Shown: piece by piece, positions 25,682 to 33,780 of the stretch | Layout of the letters: each line of letters opens with the position of its first letter | Position numbering within the stretch: position 1 is the stretch's first letter | NCBI RefSeq assembly: GCF_030398335.1 | Contig: NZ_JAOAOP010000003.1 | Coordinates: 62,001 to 126,000 of the forward strand | Direction: 5' to 3' | DNA length: 64,000 nt | From: Aquibium sp. A9E412 | GTDB taxonomy: Bacteria > Pseudomonadota > Alphaproteobacteria > Rhizobiales > Rhizobiaceae | The notes under the pieces: model-generated | Database searches by the model: none | What the model saw: only the letters and a program-made list of their open reading frames with translations | What the model was told of the DNA's origin: nothing | Program-made: the position numbers and the translations under genes

Positions 25682-26650
25682 TCACGGTTCGAGTATCAGC
25701 TTGCCGGCCGTGCCGCGCGCCAGCACGCGGGCGAGCACCGCCGGCGCGTCGGCCAGCCTGTAGGTGCCCTCGATCACCGGCTTCACCCTGCCGGCCGTGT
25801 ACCAGCCGATCAGCTCCTTCATGTTGGCCCGGTAGGCCTCCGGCTCGCGCTGGGTGAAGGCGCCCCAGAACACGCCGACGAGGCTGTAGCCCTTGACCAG
25901 CACCAGGTTGGCGGCAAGCTTGGGGATCGTGCCGGAGGCGAAGCCGACGACCAGCAGCCGGCCCTTCCAGGCCATCGAGCGCGACAGCACGTCGAACGCC
26001 TCGCCGCCGACCGGATCGAAGGCCACGTCGACGCCGTTGCCGCCGGTCGCCTGCTTGAGCGCGTCCTTGAGCCCGTCATAGCCGAGCGTGACGTCGGCGC
26101 CGGCCTCGGCGGCAAGGCCGCGCTTCTCCTCGCTCGAGGCGACGGCGATGACGCGGGCGCCCATCGCCTTGCCGATCTGCACCGCGGCGATGCCGGTGGC
26201 GCCGGCCGCCCCCAGCACGCACAGCGTCTCGCCCGGCTGCAGCGCGGCGCGCTGGCGCAGCGCGTGGTGCGCCGTGCCGTAGCCGCACATGAGCGCGCAG
26301 GCATCGGCCGCCGGCATGCCGTCGGGCAGCGGCATCGCCGAGGCGGCCGGCACGGCCACCTTCTCGGCATAGCCGCCGATCGTCATCAGCGCCGCCACGC
26401 GGTCGCCGGGCGCGAAGCCGGTCACGCCGGCGCCGACCGCCGCCACCCGGCCGGCCACCTCCATGCCCGGCACGAAAGGCGTCTGCGGCCGCGCCTGGTA
26501 GAGCCCTTGCACGAGCAGGCCGTCGGGATAGTTGACGCCGATCGCCTCGGCCGCCACCACGATCTCGCCGTTGCCGGCCTGCGGCTCCGGCCAGTCGGCG
26601 TAGTCGAGCCGGTCGATCGGCGCGAAGTCCCTTGCGACGATGGCCTTCAT
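25682..26650 (-). CDS. NADPH:quinone oxidoreductase-like protein (MDR family)
   Basis: A 322-residue medium-chain reductase of the QOR type. It shows the GroES-like domain (GVNYPDGLLVQGLYQ, PFVPGMEVAGRV), the nucleotide motif LGAAGATGIAAVQIGKAMGA (about residues 142-161), and the GGNGVDVAFDPVGG block. No zinc ligands are seen. It lies 7 bp after the acyl-CoA dehydrogenase gene, within the TetR-controlled minus arm. In related clusters such proteins are annotated as enoyl or quinone reductases; a role in reducing an enoyl-CoA or ketone intermediate is inferred. Confidence 0.92.
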   Translation of the reverse strand: MKAIVARDFAPIDRLDYADWPEPQAGNGEIVVAAEAIGVNYPDGLLVQGLYQARPQTPFVPGMEVAGRVAAVGAGVTGFAPGDRVAALMTIGGYAEKVAVPAASAMPLPDGMPAADACALMCGYGTAHHALRQRAALQPGETLCVLGAAGATGIAAVQIGKAMGARVIAVASSEEKRGLAAEAGADVTLGYDGLKDALKQATGGNGVDVAFDPVGGEAFDVLSRSMAWKGRLLVVGFASGTIPKLAANLVLVKGYSLVGVFWGAFTQREPEAYRANMKELIGWYTAGRVKPVIEGTYRLADAPAVLARVLARGTAGKLILEP

Positions 26651-26657
26651 CGCTGCC

Positions 26658-27896
26658 TCAAACCTTCTGCTGCGTGTGCTTCTTCAGTTCCGCGCGCGCC
26701 ACCTGCCGGCGGTGCACCGCGTCCGGCCCGTCGGCCAGCCTGAGCGTGCGCAGATGCGTCCAGGCGCGCGCCAGCGGCGTGTCCTGGCTGATGCCCTGGC
26801 CGCCATGCATCTGGATCGCCTCGTCGGCCACCTTGAGCGCGACGCGCGGCGCCACCACTTTGATCTGGCTGATCCACGGCGCGGCGGCGCGCGGGTCGCC
26901 CTGGTCCATCATCCAGGCCGCCTTGAGGCACAGAAGCCGCGCCATCTCGATCTCCATGCGGCACTCGGCGATGATGTCGTAGTTGGCGCCGAGCTGGGCG
27001 AGCGGCTTGCCGAACGCCTCGCGCCGCATAGAGCGCTGGCACATCAGCTCGAGCGCCAGCTCGGCCTGGCCGATGGCGCGCATGCAGTGGTGGATGCGGC
27101 CCGGCCCGAGCCGGCCCTGGGCGATCTCGAAGCCGCGTCCCTCGCCGAGGATCAGGTTGCCGGCCGGCACGCGCACGCCCTCGAACTTGAGATGCAGGTG
27201 GCCGTGCGGCGCGTCGTCCTCGCCGTAGACGGTCATCGCGCGCAGCTTGGTGATGCCCGGCGTGTCGGCCGGCACCAGGATCATCGAGTGGCGCTGATGC
27301 TTGGGCGCCTCGTCGGCGGTGCGCACCATGACGATGTAGATCGCGCAGCGCGGATCGCCGGCGCCAGACGCCCACCATTTCTCGCCGTCGAGCACGTAGT
27401 CGTCGCCGTCGCGCACGCAGCGCATGGCGATGTTGGTGGCGTCGGAGGAGGCGACGTCCGGCTCGGTCATCAGATAGGCCGAGCGGATCTCGCCGGCGAG
27501 CAGCGGCTCGAGCCAGCGCGCCTTGTGCTCGTCGGTGCCGAAGCGCTCCAGCACCTCCATGTTGCCGGTGTCGGGCGCCGAGCAGTTGAAGGTCTCGGCG
27601 CCGAGATGCGCCTTGCCCATCTCCTCGGCGAGATAGGCGTATTCCACCGTGGTCAGCCCGTAGCCGCGTTCCGAACCGGTCAGCCAGAAGTTCCACAGGC
27701 CGCGCTCGCGCGCCTTGGCCTTGAGCGCGTCGAGGATCTCGCGCTGGCGCGCCGTCAGCGCCCAGCGGTCGCCGTCGCGGCCGACCTCGGCGAGAAACGG
27801 CTCGTCGAGCGGCATGATCTCCTCGCGCACCATGCGCGCCACCTTGTCGTGCAGCGGCTTGAGCCGCTCCGTCATGCCGAGATTCATGTCGCTCAT
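26658..27896 (-). CDS. Acyl-CoA dehydrogenase, ACAD10/ACAD11 type
   Basis: A 412-residue flavoprotein of the acyl-CoA dehydrogenase superfamily. Blocks characteristic of the C-terminal domain of human ACAD11 are visible: FNCSAPDTGNMEVL (about residue 90), MTEPDVASSDATNI, KWWASGAGDPRC, NLILGEGRGFEIAQGRLGPG followed by RIHHCMR (about residue 270), and RLADGPDAVH near the end. In mammals and in the Pseudomonas levulinate (lva) pathway, such enzymes process 4-phosphoacyl-CoA made by a partner kinase. The kinase homologue is encoded on the other arm of this divergon (30043-31074). The ATG overlaps the tetR stop (ATGA). Confidence 0.93.
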   Translation of the reverse strand: MSDMNLGMTERLKPLHDKVARMVREEIMPLDEPFLAEVGRDGDRWALTARQREILDALKAKARERGLWNFWLTGSERGYGLTTVEYAYLAEEMGKAHLGAETFNCSAPDTGNMEVLERFGTDEHKARWLEPLLAGEIRSAYLMTEPDVASSDATNIAMRCVRDGDDYVLDGEKWWASGAGDPRCAIYIVMVRTADEAPKHQRHSMILVPADTPGITKLRAMTVYGEDDAPHGHLHLKFEGVRVPAGNLILGEGRGFEIAQGRLGPGRIHHCMRAIGQAELALELMCQRSMRREAFGKPLAQLGANYDIIAECRMEIEMARLLCLKAAWMMDQGDPRAAAPWISQIKVVAPRVALKVADEAIQMHGGQGISQDTPLARAWTHLRTLRLADGPDAVHRRQVARAELKKHTQQKV

Positions 27897-28537
27897 GCGT
27901 CCGTCGTTCCTTCGCTGGCCAGCCCGCCGCGGGCGAAATCCACAACCTGCGCCGCCAGGGCCTCGATGTCGGCGTGCGTCTCGCCGCTGCGCGGCGAGTA
28001 CCAGAAGATCGGCGAGTTCAGCGTCATGAACATGAGCTGCACGGCGATCGAGGTGTTGGCGAAGCGGAAGGCGCCCTCCGCGCGGCCTTCCAGCATCACC
28101 CCGCGGAAGATGTCGGCATAGCGGGTGCGCGATTCGATCAGCGCGTTGAAGACGCTGCGCTGCGCCGGCGTCGTCGCGCCGCGCAGATGCATCTCGACGC
28201 CGAGCCACACGGCGCGCTGGAACGGCTTGGTGAGGATCATCTGCATGACGTGGGTGAAGGCCATGCGCCGCCAGCGCGCCAGGGCCGAGCCCGGCAGGTC
28301 GCGCACCGGCGCCAGCGCCTCGTAGTTCATCGCCATGCCGGTTCGAAAGACGTCGGCGAACAGGTCGGCCTTGGAGGGGTAGTGGTGGTAGATGCGCCCC
28401 TTGGTGGCGCCGAGGCTGCGCGCCACCTCGTCGATCGACGCCGCGGCGTAGCCGCGCTCCATGAAGCAGGTCGCCGCCGCCTCCAGGATGTCGAATCTGG
28501 AACTGTCGAGAGCGTGCTCCCGGAGCCCGACCGCCAT
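27893..28537 (-). CDS. TetR family transcriptional regulator
   Basis: A 214-residue TetR-type repressor. The helix-turn-helix lies at about residues 15-62 (RFDILEAAATCFMERGYAA, then SIDEVARSLGATKGRIYHHYPSK). The C-terminal ligand domain ends with a DUF/TetR_C-like region containing FWYSPRSGETHADIEALA. The ATG is preceded by GGAGG and AGGA. It heads the minus arm and is translationally coupled to the acyl-CoA dehydrogenase. The shared intergenic region holds the palindrome AACATAC-N6-GTATGTT, so the protein most likely represses both arms and itself, being relieved by an acyl-CoA ligand. Confidence 0.93.
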   Translation of the reverse strand: MAVGLREHALDSSRFDILEAAATCFMERGYAAASIDEVARSLGATKGRIYHHYPSKADLFADVFRTGMAMNYEALAPVRDLPGSALARWRRMAFTHVMQMILTKPFQRAVWLGVEMHLRGATTPAQRSVFNALIESRTRYADIFRGVMLEGRAEGAFRFANTSIAVQLMFMTLNSPIFWYSPRSGETHADIEALAAQVVDFARGGLASEGTTDA

Positions 28538-28638
28538 GCGTTCCTGACCTCCCGCACGCGGCATCCGTCGTGTCGTCGGCGCCGGTTCGCCCGGTGCCGC
28601 GGCCGCGTCACGCCGCCCTTGCGCGGCATGCAAGGATG

Positions 28639-28658
28639 AACATACTACTGGGTATGTT
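28639..28658. promoter_or_regulatory. TetR operator, perfect inverted repeat AACATAC-N6-GTATGTT
   Basis: A 20-bp perfect inverted repeat in the divergent region between tetR and the first SDR gene. A minus-strand TTGACA (-35-like, 28663-28658) abuts and shares a base with it, so a bound repressor would block transcription of tetR and the dehydrogenase. The plus-strand promoter should overlap it as well. Confidence 0.8.
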
Positions 28659-28718
28659 GTCAACGCGGATCGCCGCGCGGCCCGTGCGGCGTGGCGGCGA
28701 AGCGAAGGGGGGAAGGCC

Positions 28719-29534
28719 ATGAGCTATCTGGAGGATCTGTTCTCGGTCGCCGGCAAGACGGCGCTGGTCACCGGCGGCGCGAGCGGCATCGGCCGCATGG
28801 TGGCGACCGCGCTGGCGCAGGGCGGCGCCCATGTGATGATCGCCTCGCGCAAGCTGGAGGCCTGCCAGGCGACGGCCGAGGCGATCAACGGCCTGGGCGC
28901 GGCCGGCCGGGCCGAGGCCTTTGCCGGCGACGTCGGCAGCGAGGAGGGGGTGGCGGCGCTCGTCGAGGCGGTGCGCGCCCGCACCGAGCGGCTCGGCATC
29001 CTGGTCAACAATGCCGGCCTGACCTGGGGCGAGCGCTACGAGAGCTTTCCCTATCACGCCTGGGCTCGGGTGATGAACGTCAACGTGACCGGCCTGTTCC
29101 ACCTCACCCGCGAGCTCACGCCGCTGCTCGCGGCGGCCGCCAGCGACGACGATCCCGCCCGCGTCGTCAATCTCGGCTCGGTCATGGGCACCCAGCCGAT
29201 CGCCGACGGCGCCTACTCCTACACCGCCTCGAAGGCGGCCGTGCATCACATCACCCGCACGCTGGCGATCGAGCTCTCCGGCCGCCGCATCACCGTCAAC
29301 GCCTTCGCGCCCGGCCCCTTCCAGAGCAAGATGACGGCGTTCGCCACCGGCACCGACGAGAAGGCGGCCAGGGTCGGCGCGCGCGTGCCGCTCGGCCGCA
29401 TCGGCGTGCCGGATGACATTGCCGGCGCGACGCTTTATCTGTGCTCGCGGGCGGGATCCTACGTGACCGGAGCGATCCTGCCGATCGACGGCGGCCAGTC
29501 GGTGCAGCACGGCATGTCGCTGTTCAAGGACTGA
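28719..29534 (+). CDS. Short-chain dehydrogenase/reductase (SDR), plus arm gene 1
   Basis: A 271-residue SDR with the nucleotide motif TGGASGIGR (about residues 18-26), NNAG (about 96), active-site Tyr-Lys in YSYTASKAA (about 167) and a C-terminal ILPIDGGQS typical of this family. It would oxidise or reduce a hydroxyl/keto group with NAD(P). It is the first gene of the plus arm, followed after 26 bp by the MaoC gene. In the proposed pathway it could oxidise a 3-hydroxyacyl-CoA; its substrate is not visible. Confidence 0.94.
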   Translation: MSYLEDLFSVAGKTALVTGGASGIGRMVATALAQGGAHVMIASRKLEACQATAEAINGLGAAGRAEAFAGDVGSEEGVAALVEAVRARTERLGILVNNAGLTWGERYESFPYHAWARVMNVNVTGLFHLTRELTPLLAAAASDDDPARVVNLGSVMGTQPIADGAYSYTASKAAVHHITRTLAIELSGRRITVNAFAPGPFQSKMTAFATGTDEKAARVGARVPLGRIGVPDDIAGATLYLCSRAGSYVTGAILPIDGGQSVQHGMSLFKD

Positions 29535-29560
29535 GGCGAGAGAGCGGGGAGAGCGGCGGG

Positions 29561-30046
29561 TTGAGCGGACGGACGATCACCATCGAGGAGGCACAGGCGC
29601 TGGTCGGCAGCGAGGTCGGCCTGTCGCGCTGGCGCGTGGTCACCCAGGAGATGATCGACCAGTTCGCCGCCGCGACCGACGACCACCAGTTCATCCACAC
29701 CGACCCGGCGCGCGCCGCCGAGACGCCCTATGGCGGCACCATCGCGCACGGCTTTCTGTCGCTGTCGCTGCTGTCGACCATGGCCTTCGAGGCGGTTCCC
29801 TCGCTCGAGGGCGTCGGCATGGGCGTCAATTTCGGCTTCGACAGCATCCGCTTCCAGGCGCCGGTGCGCAGCGGCCGGCGCATCCGCGCCCGCTTCGTGC
29901 TCGCCGCCTTCCGCGTGCGCCCCTCGGGCATCGCCGAGGTCGGCTACGACGTGACGGTCGAGATCGAGGACGCGGTCAAGCCGGCCCTGACGGCGCGCTG
30001 GCTGACGCTGGCGATGCCCGACCGGACCAGGGAGAAGACCGCATGA
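29561..30046 (+). CDS. MaoC-family enoyl-CoA hydratase/dehydratase
   Basis: A 161-residue hot-dog-fold protein of the MaoC family. The hydratase motif is seen as the pair Asp-His in ATDDHQFIHTDPARA (about residues 45-59), followed by YGGTIAHGFLSLSL. The start is TTG with GGGGAG 9 bp upstream; no ATG stands before the conserved region. It overlaps the kinase gene by 4 bp (ATGA). It would hydrate a trans-enoyl-CoA to (R)-3-hydroxyacyl-CoA, a fitting step after the ACAD11-type enzyme on the other arm. Confidence 0.92.
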   Translation: MSGRTITIEEAQALVGSEVGLSRWRVVTQEMIDQFAAATDDHQFIHTDPARAAETPYGGTIAHGFLSLSLLSTMAFEAVPSLEGVGMGVNFGFDSIRFQAPVRSGRRIRARFVLAAFRVRPSGIAEVGYDVTVEIEDAVKPALTARWLTLAMPDRTREKTA

Positions 30047-31074
30047 GCGATGCCAACCGCCTCGATGCGGAGACCCTCGGGCCCTATCTCGAGGCGCATG
30101 TGCCGGGCTTCTCCGGCCTGCGCGCCGTCGAGAAGTTCAGCTCGGGCCAGTCCAACCCGACCTACCGGCTGGAGGCCGACAGCGGCCGCTACGTGCTGCG
30201 CGCCAAGCCGCCCGGCAAGCTGCTGAAATCGGCCCACCAGGTCGACCGCGAGTTCCGCGTCATGCGCGCGCTGGCCGACACGGCGGTGTCGGTGCCGCGG
30301 GTGCTGTTCCTGGCGCCCGAGGAATCGCCGATCGGCCGCATGTTCTACGTGATGGAGCATGTCGAGGGCCGCATCTTCTGGGACCCGGCCCTGCCCGAGG
30401 CGGCCGGCAACGACGAGCGCGCGGCCTTCTACGACGCCATGAACGCCACGCTCGCCGCGCTGCACGACGTCGACCCGGAAGCCGTGGGCCTGGCCGATTT
30501 CGGCCGGCCGGGCAGCTATTTCGAGCGCCAGCTCTCGCGCTGGACCAGCCAGTACCGCGCCTCGGAGACCGCCACGGTCGCCGACATGGACCGGCTGATC
30601 GCCTGGCTGGAGGACAATCTGCCGGCCGACGACGGGCGCGTCGCGCTGGTGCACGGCGACTACCGGCTCGACAACATGATCTTCGCGCCCGACAGGCCGC
30701 AGGTGCTGGCCGTGCTCGACTGGGAGCTGTCGACGCTCGGCCATCCCTATGCCGATCTCGCCTACCAGTGCATGCAGTGGCGCCTGCCGCACGATTCGGG
30801 CTTCCGCGGGCTCGGCGGCATCGACCGCGCGGCCCTCGGCCTGCCGGGCGAGGAGGCCTATGTCGCACGCTACTGCGCGCGGCGCGGCCTCGACGGCATC
30901 GACAACTGGATCTTCTGCCTCGCCTTCTCGTTCTTCCGGCTGGCGGCGATCTGCCAGGGCGTCTACAAGCGCGCGCTCGACGGCAACGCCTCCAACCCGG
31001 AGAAGGCGCGCAGCTACGGCGAGGCGGTCACGCTTCTGGCCCGGCTCGCCGTCGAGATGATCGACACGCGATAG
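30043..31074 (+). CDS. Aminoglycoside-phosphotransferase-fold kinase, ACAD10/11 N-domain / LvaA type
   Basis: A 343-residue kinase-like protein of the APH family. Key motifs are GQSNPTYRL, the YVLRAKPPGKLLKSAHQVDR segment with the ATP-binding Lys, the catalytic loop HGDYRLDN (about residue 205) and the metal-binding LDWELSTLGHP (about 226). These are closest in pattern to the N-terminal kinase domain of human ACAD11 and to LvaA of Pseudomonas putida, which phosphorylates 4-hydroxyacyl-CoA. The gene overlaps maoC and belongs to the plus arm of the TetR divergon that also encodes the ACAD11-type dehydrogenase. A drug-resistance role is unlikely. Confidence 0.9.
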   Translation: MSDANRLDAETLGPYLEAHVPGFSGLRAVEKFSSGQSNPTYRLEADSGRYVLRAKPPGKLLKSAHQVDREFRVMRALADTAVSVPRVLFLAPEESPIGRMFYVMEHVEGRIFWDPALPEAAGNDERAAFYDAMNATLAALHDVDPEAVGLADFGRPGSYFERQLSRWTSQYRASETATVADMDRLIAWLEDNLPADDGRVALVHGDYRLDNMIFAPDRPQVLAVLDWELSTLGHPYADLAYQCMQWRLPHDSGFRGLGGIDRAALGLPGEEAYVARYCARRGLDGIDNWIFCLAFSFFRLAAICQGVYKRALDGNASNPEKARSYGEAVTLLARLAVEMIDTR

Positions 31075-31121
31075 ACGAACGGACCGCGGCCGGGCGGCGC
31101 GGCGCGAGGGGGAGACGGGGC

Positions 31122-31913
31122 ATGGGGCACGGCGCAGACGGGCGTTTCAACGGCATGACGGTGCTCGTCACCGGCGCGACCGGCGGCTTCGGCCGCCGCA
31201 CGGCGGAGCGCTTCGCCGCCGAAGGTGCGCGGCTGGTGCTGTCCGACCTCGAAGCCGGGCCGCTCGCCGCGCTCGCCGGTGCGCTCGGCGTCGAGACCGC
31301 GCATCTGGCCGGAGACATCGCCGACGAGAGCCTGTCGGAGCGGCTCGTCGCCCTGGCGCTGGAGCGCTTCGGCCGGCTCGACGTCGCCGTCAACAACGCC
31401 GGCGTGGCGCAGAATTTCGTGCGCCTGCACCTGATCCCGTCCGACGAGGCGCGCCGCCTGGTCGACATCGACCTGATGGGCGTCTTCTACGCCATGAAGC
31501 ACCAGCTCCCGGTGATGGAGCGCCAGCGCCGCGCCGACGGACGCGGCGGCGCCATCGTCAACATCGCCTCGGTGGCCGGCATCGCCGGCGCGCCGCGGCT
31601 GGCGATCTATGCCGCCGCCAAGCACGGCGTCGTCGGGCTGACGCGCTCGGCGGCGGCCGAATACGCCACGCGCGGCATCCGGGTGAACGCGGTCTGCCCG
31701 TCCTTCGCGCGCACCGCCATGGTGACCGAGACGCTGAAGATGTCGCCCAGCGAGGCGGCCGAGGCGGAGGCCGAGCTCACCCGCGGCGTGCCGATGAAGC
31801 GGCTGGCCGAGGTCGACGAGGTGGTCGAGGTGATCCTGTTCGCCGCCGACCCGAAGAACTCCTTCATGACCGGCCAGACGCTGGCCGCCGACGGCGGCAT
31901 CATGGCGATCTGA
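31122..31913 (+). CDS. Short-chain dehydrogenase/reductase (SDR), plus arm gene 4
   Basis: A 263-residue SDR with TGATGGFGRR (cofactor motif, about residues 18-27), NNAG (about 91), the active-site YAAAKHG (about 160) and an ending of GQTLAADGGIMAI. GAGGGGGAG stands before the ATG. It lies 47 bp after the kinase gene and closes the plus arm. It is distinct from the first SDR (about 30% alike by eye), so the two may act at different steps, for example reduction of a 4-oxo acyl-CoA and oxidation of a 3-hydroxyacyl-CoA. Confidence 0.93.
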   Translation: MGHGADGRFNGMTVLVTGATGGFGRRTAERFAAEGARLVLSDLEAGPLAALAGALGVETAHLAGDIADESLSERLVALALERFGRLDVAVNNAGVAQNFVRLHLIPSDEARRLVDIDLMGVFYAMKHQLPVMERQRRADGRGGAIVNIASVAGIAGAPRLAIYAAAKHGVVGLTRSAAAEYATRGIRVNAVCPSFARTAMVTETLKMSPSEAAEAEAELTRGVPMKRLAEVDEVVEVILFAADPKNSFMTGQTLAADGGIMAI

Positions 31914-31970
31914 GGCGCCGCGCCCGCGGCGCGGTCGGGCGTGCAGCGGCCGCGGCGCGCGAGCGATGCG

Positions 31971-32071
31971 TAGAGCCGTTCTGCTCTTCACGGGCTCGCA
32001 GATCGGCTCCAGCTTGTTGTCCTGACGCGTTTGCGAACGGCGAACAGGTTTCCACTTCGCCTGGAAACGCT
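31971..32071 (-). repeat. Mosaic intergenic repeat, copy B (RIME-like)
   Basis: Same element as copy A but in inverse orientation, occupying nearly all the space between two convergent genes. Its ends are TAGAGC and GGCTCTA, forming short terminal inverted repeats. The terminal TAG is the stop codon of the adjacent HWE kinase gene. Confidence 0.75.
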
Positions 32072-33631
32072 CTATTCGCCGGCCACCTCGGTCTCGACCG
32101 ACGGCGCGTCGACCTGCGGCAGCGCCCCCTCGACCGGCCCCGACAGCGGAATGGAGAAGGCCAGCCGGTAGCCGCTCTCGGCCGCCGGCGCGATGGTGCC
32201 GGACCATTTGCGCTCGACCAGCAGGCGCACCAGCTTGGTGCCGAAACCGGTGCCCCGGCCGGGGCCGGAGGGGCCGCGCAGCGGATCGAACCATTCCAGA
32301 TGGAAGCTGTGCGCGCCGTCGCCGTCCGGCTCGACGCGCCAAGTGAGGAAGATCGTTCCCTCCTCGCGCGCCAGCGAGCCGTACTTGGCCGAGTTGGTCG
32401 ACAGCTCGTGCAGCACCAGGCCGAGGTCGAAGCACAGCTCCGGCGGCAGCAGCACGTCGCGGCCGCTCATGCGCGCCCGGCCGCCGAACGGCGCCAGCGT
32501 CTCGGCGGCGAGCGCACGGAAGCGCGTGCGCGACCAGCCGCCCTTGGCGATCAGGTAGTTGGCGCGCGACAGCGAGCCGAGCCGCTCGGCGAAGACGTCG
32601 CGCGCGATGTCGACGTCGACGCCCGGCCGGAAGGTCTGCCGCGCCAGCGTGTTGACGAGCTGCAGCATGTTGCCGGCGCGGTGCGCCATCTCGCGCACGA
32701 GCAGCGTGCGGTGCTCGACGGCGGCGATCTGCCGCGCCGCATTGGCGACGATGTTGGCGAGCGCCGTCAGGAAATCGGCGTCGGTCTGGTCGAACTGGCG
32801 CGGCACGGTCGAATGGATGCCGAAGACGCCGAACGGCCGCGGTCCCTCGCCGGCGATGACGACGCTGATGCCGCTGACCACGCCATGCTCGTGCAGCAGC
32901 TGCGGACCGTCGAAGCGCGTCTCGGTGGCCAGGTCCTCGACGATCACCGGCCCGCCGTCGAGCAGCGTGAAGCCGGCCTGCGATTCGCGCTCGATGCCGA
33001 CGGTGGCGTGGCCGACGAGCCCCTCCCGCCAGCCGACGCCGGCGCTCAGGTCGAGATGATCGGCGCTGTCGGCGAACTGCAGGATCTTGGTCAGCGGCAC
33101 GTCGAGCACCTCGGCCGCGACCTCCACCGCGCGCTGCGCGATCGCCTGGAAATCCTCCTCGCCGAGCGCGAAGCTGCCGACATGGGCGATCGCGTCCTGC
33201 TGCGCCAGGCGCCGCTTCAGCTCGCGCTCGGCGCGCACCCGCTGCGTCACGTCGGTGCACACGCCTGTCAGGTAGGTCGCGCCGTCCTCGCCGGTGGCCA
33301 GGCCGCCGCTCGTCTCGATCCACAGCGGCTCCGCCCCATCGCGCGGCGCGGTGCGGTAGACCGAGCGGTAGGGCGCGCCGGTCGACAGCGTGTGCTCTAT
33401 GGCGCGCCATACCGGCTCCAGATCGTCGGGATGGATGTCGTTGCGGAAGCTCGACAGCGTGCCGTCGAACGCCGTCGCGGGCAGCGCGTGGATGCCGGCG
33501 AGGTTGTCGCTCCACATCAGCACGTCGCCGTCGACCTTCCAGCGCCACACCCCGACGCCGCCCAAACGCAAGCCCTCGAGCAGCGCAGCGGAATCGCGCA
33601 GCGTCCTACCTGCCTTCCCGTCGCCAGCCAT
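32072..33631 (-). CDS. HWE-family sensor histidine kinase with PAS and GAF domains
   Basis: A 519-residue soluble sensor kinase. A PAS domain (about residues 15-125, with the GVGVWRWKVDGDVLMWSDN start and DPDD-like block) is followed by a short linker, a GAF domain (about 145-300) and an HWE kinase core: phospho-acceptor His in REMAHRAGNMLQL, N-box LHELSTNSAKYGSL, and the WFD motif in FHLEWFDPLRGPSG. GGGAGACGAC precedes the ATG. HWE kinases commonly feed the PhyR/EcfG general stress response in this bacterial order, and two EcfG-type promoters lie within this window. No response regulator is adjacent. Its stop codon abuts mosaic repeat copy B. Confidence 0.94.
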   Translation of the reverse strand: MAGDGKAGRTLRDSAALLEGLRLGGVGVWRWKVDGDVLMWSDNLAGIHALPATAFDGTLSSFRNDIHPDDLEPVWRAIEHTLSTGAPYRSVYRTAPRDGAEPLWIETSGGLATGEDGATYLTGVCTDVTQRVRAERELKRRLAQQDAIAHVGSFALGEEDFQAIAQRAVEVAAEVLDVPLTKILQFADSADHLDLSAGVGWREGLVGHATVGIERESQAGFTLLDGGPVIVEDLATETRFDGPQLLHEHGVVSGISVVIAGEGPRPFGVFGIHSTVPRQFDQTDADFLTALANIVANAARQIAAVEHRTLLVREMAHRAGNMLQLVNTLARQTFRPGVDVDIARDVFAERLGSLSRANYLIAKGGWSRTRFRALAAETLAPFGGRARMSGRDVLLPPELCFDLGLVLHELSTNSAKYGSLAREEGTIFLTWRVEPDGDGAHSFHLEWFDPLRGPSGPGRGTGFGTKLVRLLVERKWSGTIAPAAESGYRLAFSIPLSGPVEGALPQVDAPSVETEVAGE

Positions 33632-33734
33632 GTCGTCTCCCAGGCACGTCCTGCCGGTCCCTACCGCGTGCAAAACTAACACAGATGTGCGCGGCGCAAA
33701 CGCGCCAGCGCAACTTTCGTTCGACAAATAAATA

Positions 33735-33746
33735 ACCGTATGGTTT
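33735..33746. promoter_or_regulatory. Inverted repeat AACC-N4-GGTT in an AT-rich divergent region
   Basis: A short palindrome-like element lies in the AT-rich stretch (33718-33756) between the HWE kinase gene and the COG2345 regulator gene. It is a candidate site for the regulator; support is positional only. Confidence 0.35.
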
Positions 33747-33780
33747 TCTAATTTCCCCAACACGCCGCAAGGGACGCCCG

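Noticed and set aside
30043-31074. Aminoglycoside resistance kinase
   Set aside because: The sequence pattern fits the ACAD10/11 and LvaA kinases, and the neighbours are acyl-CoA enzymes.
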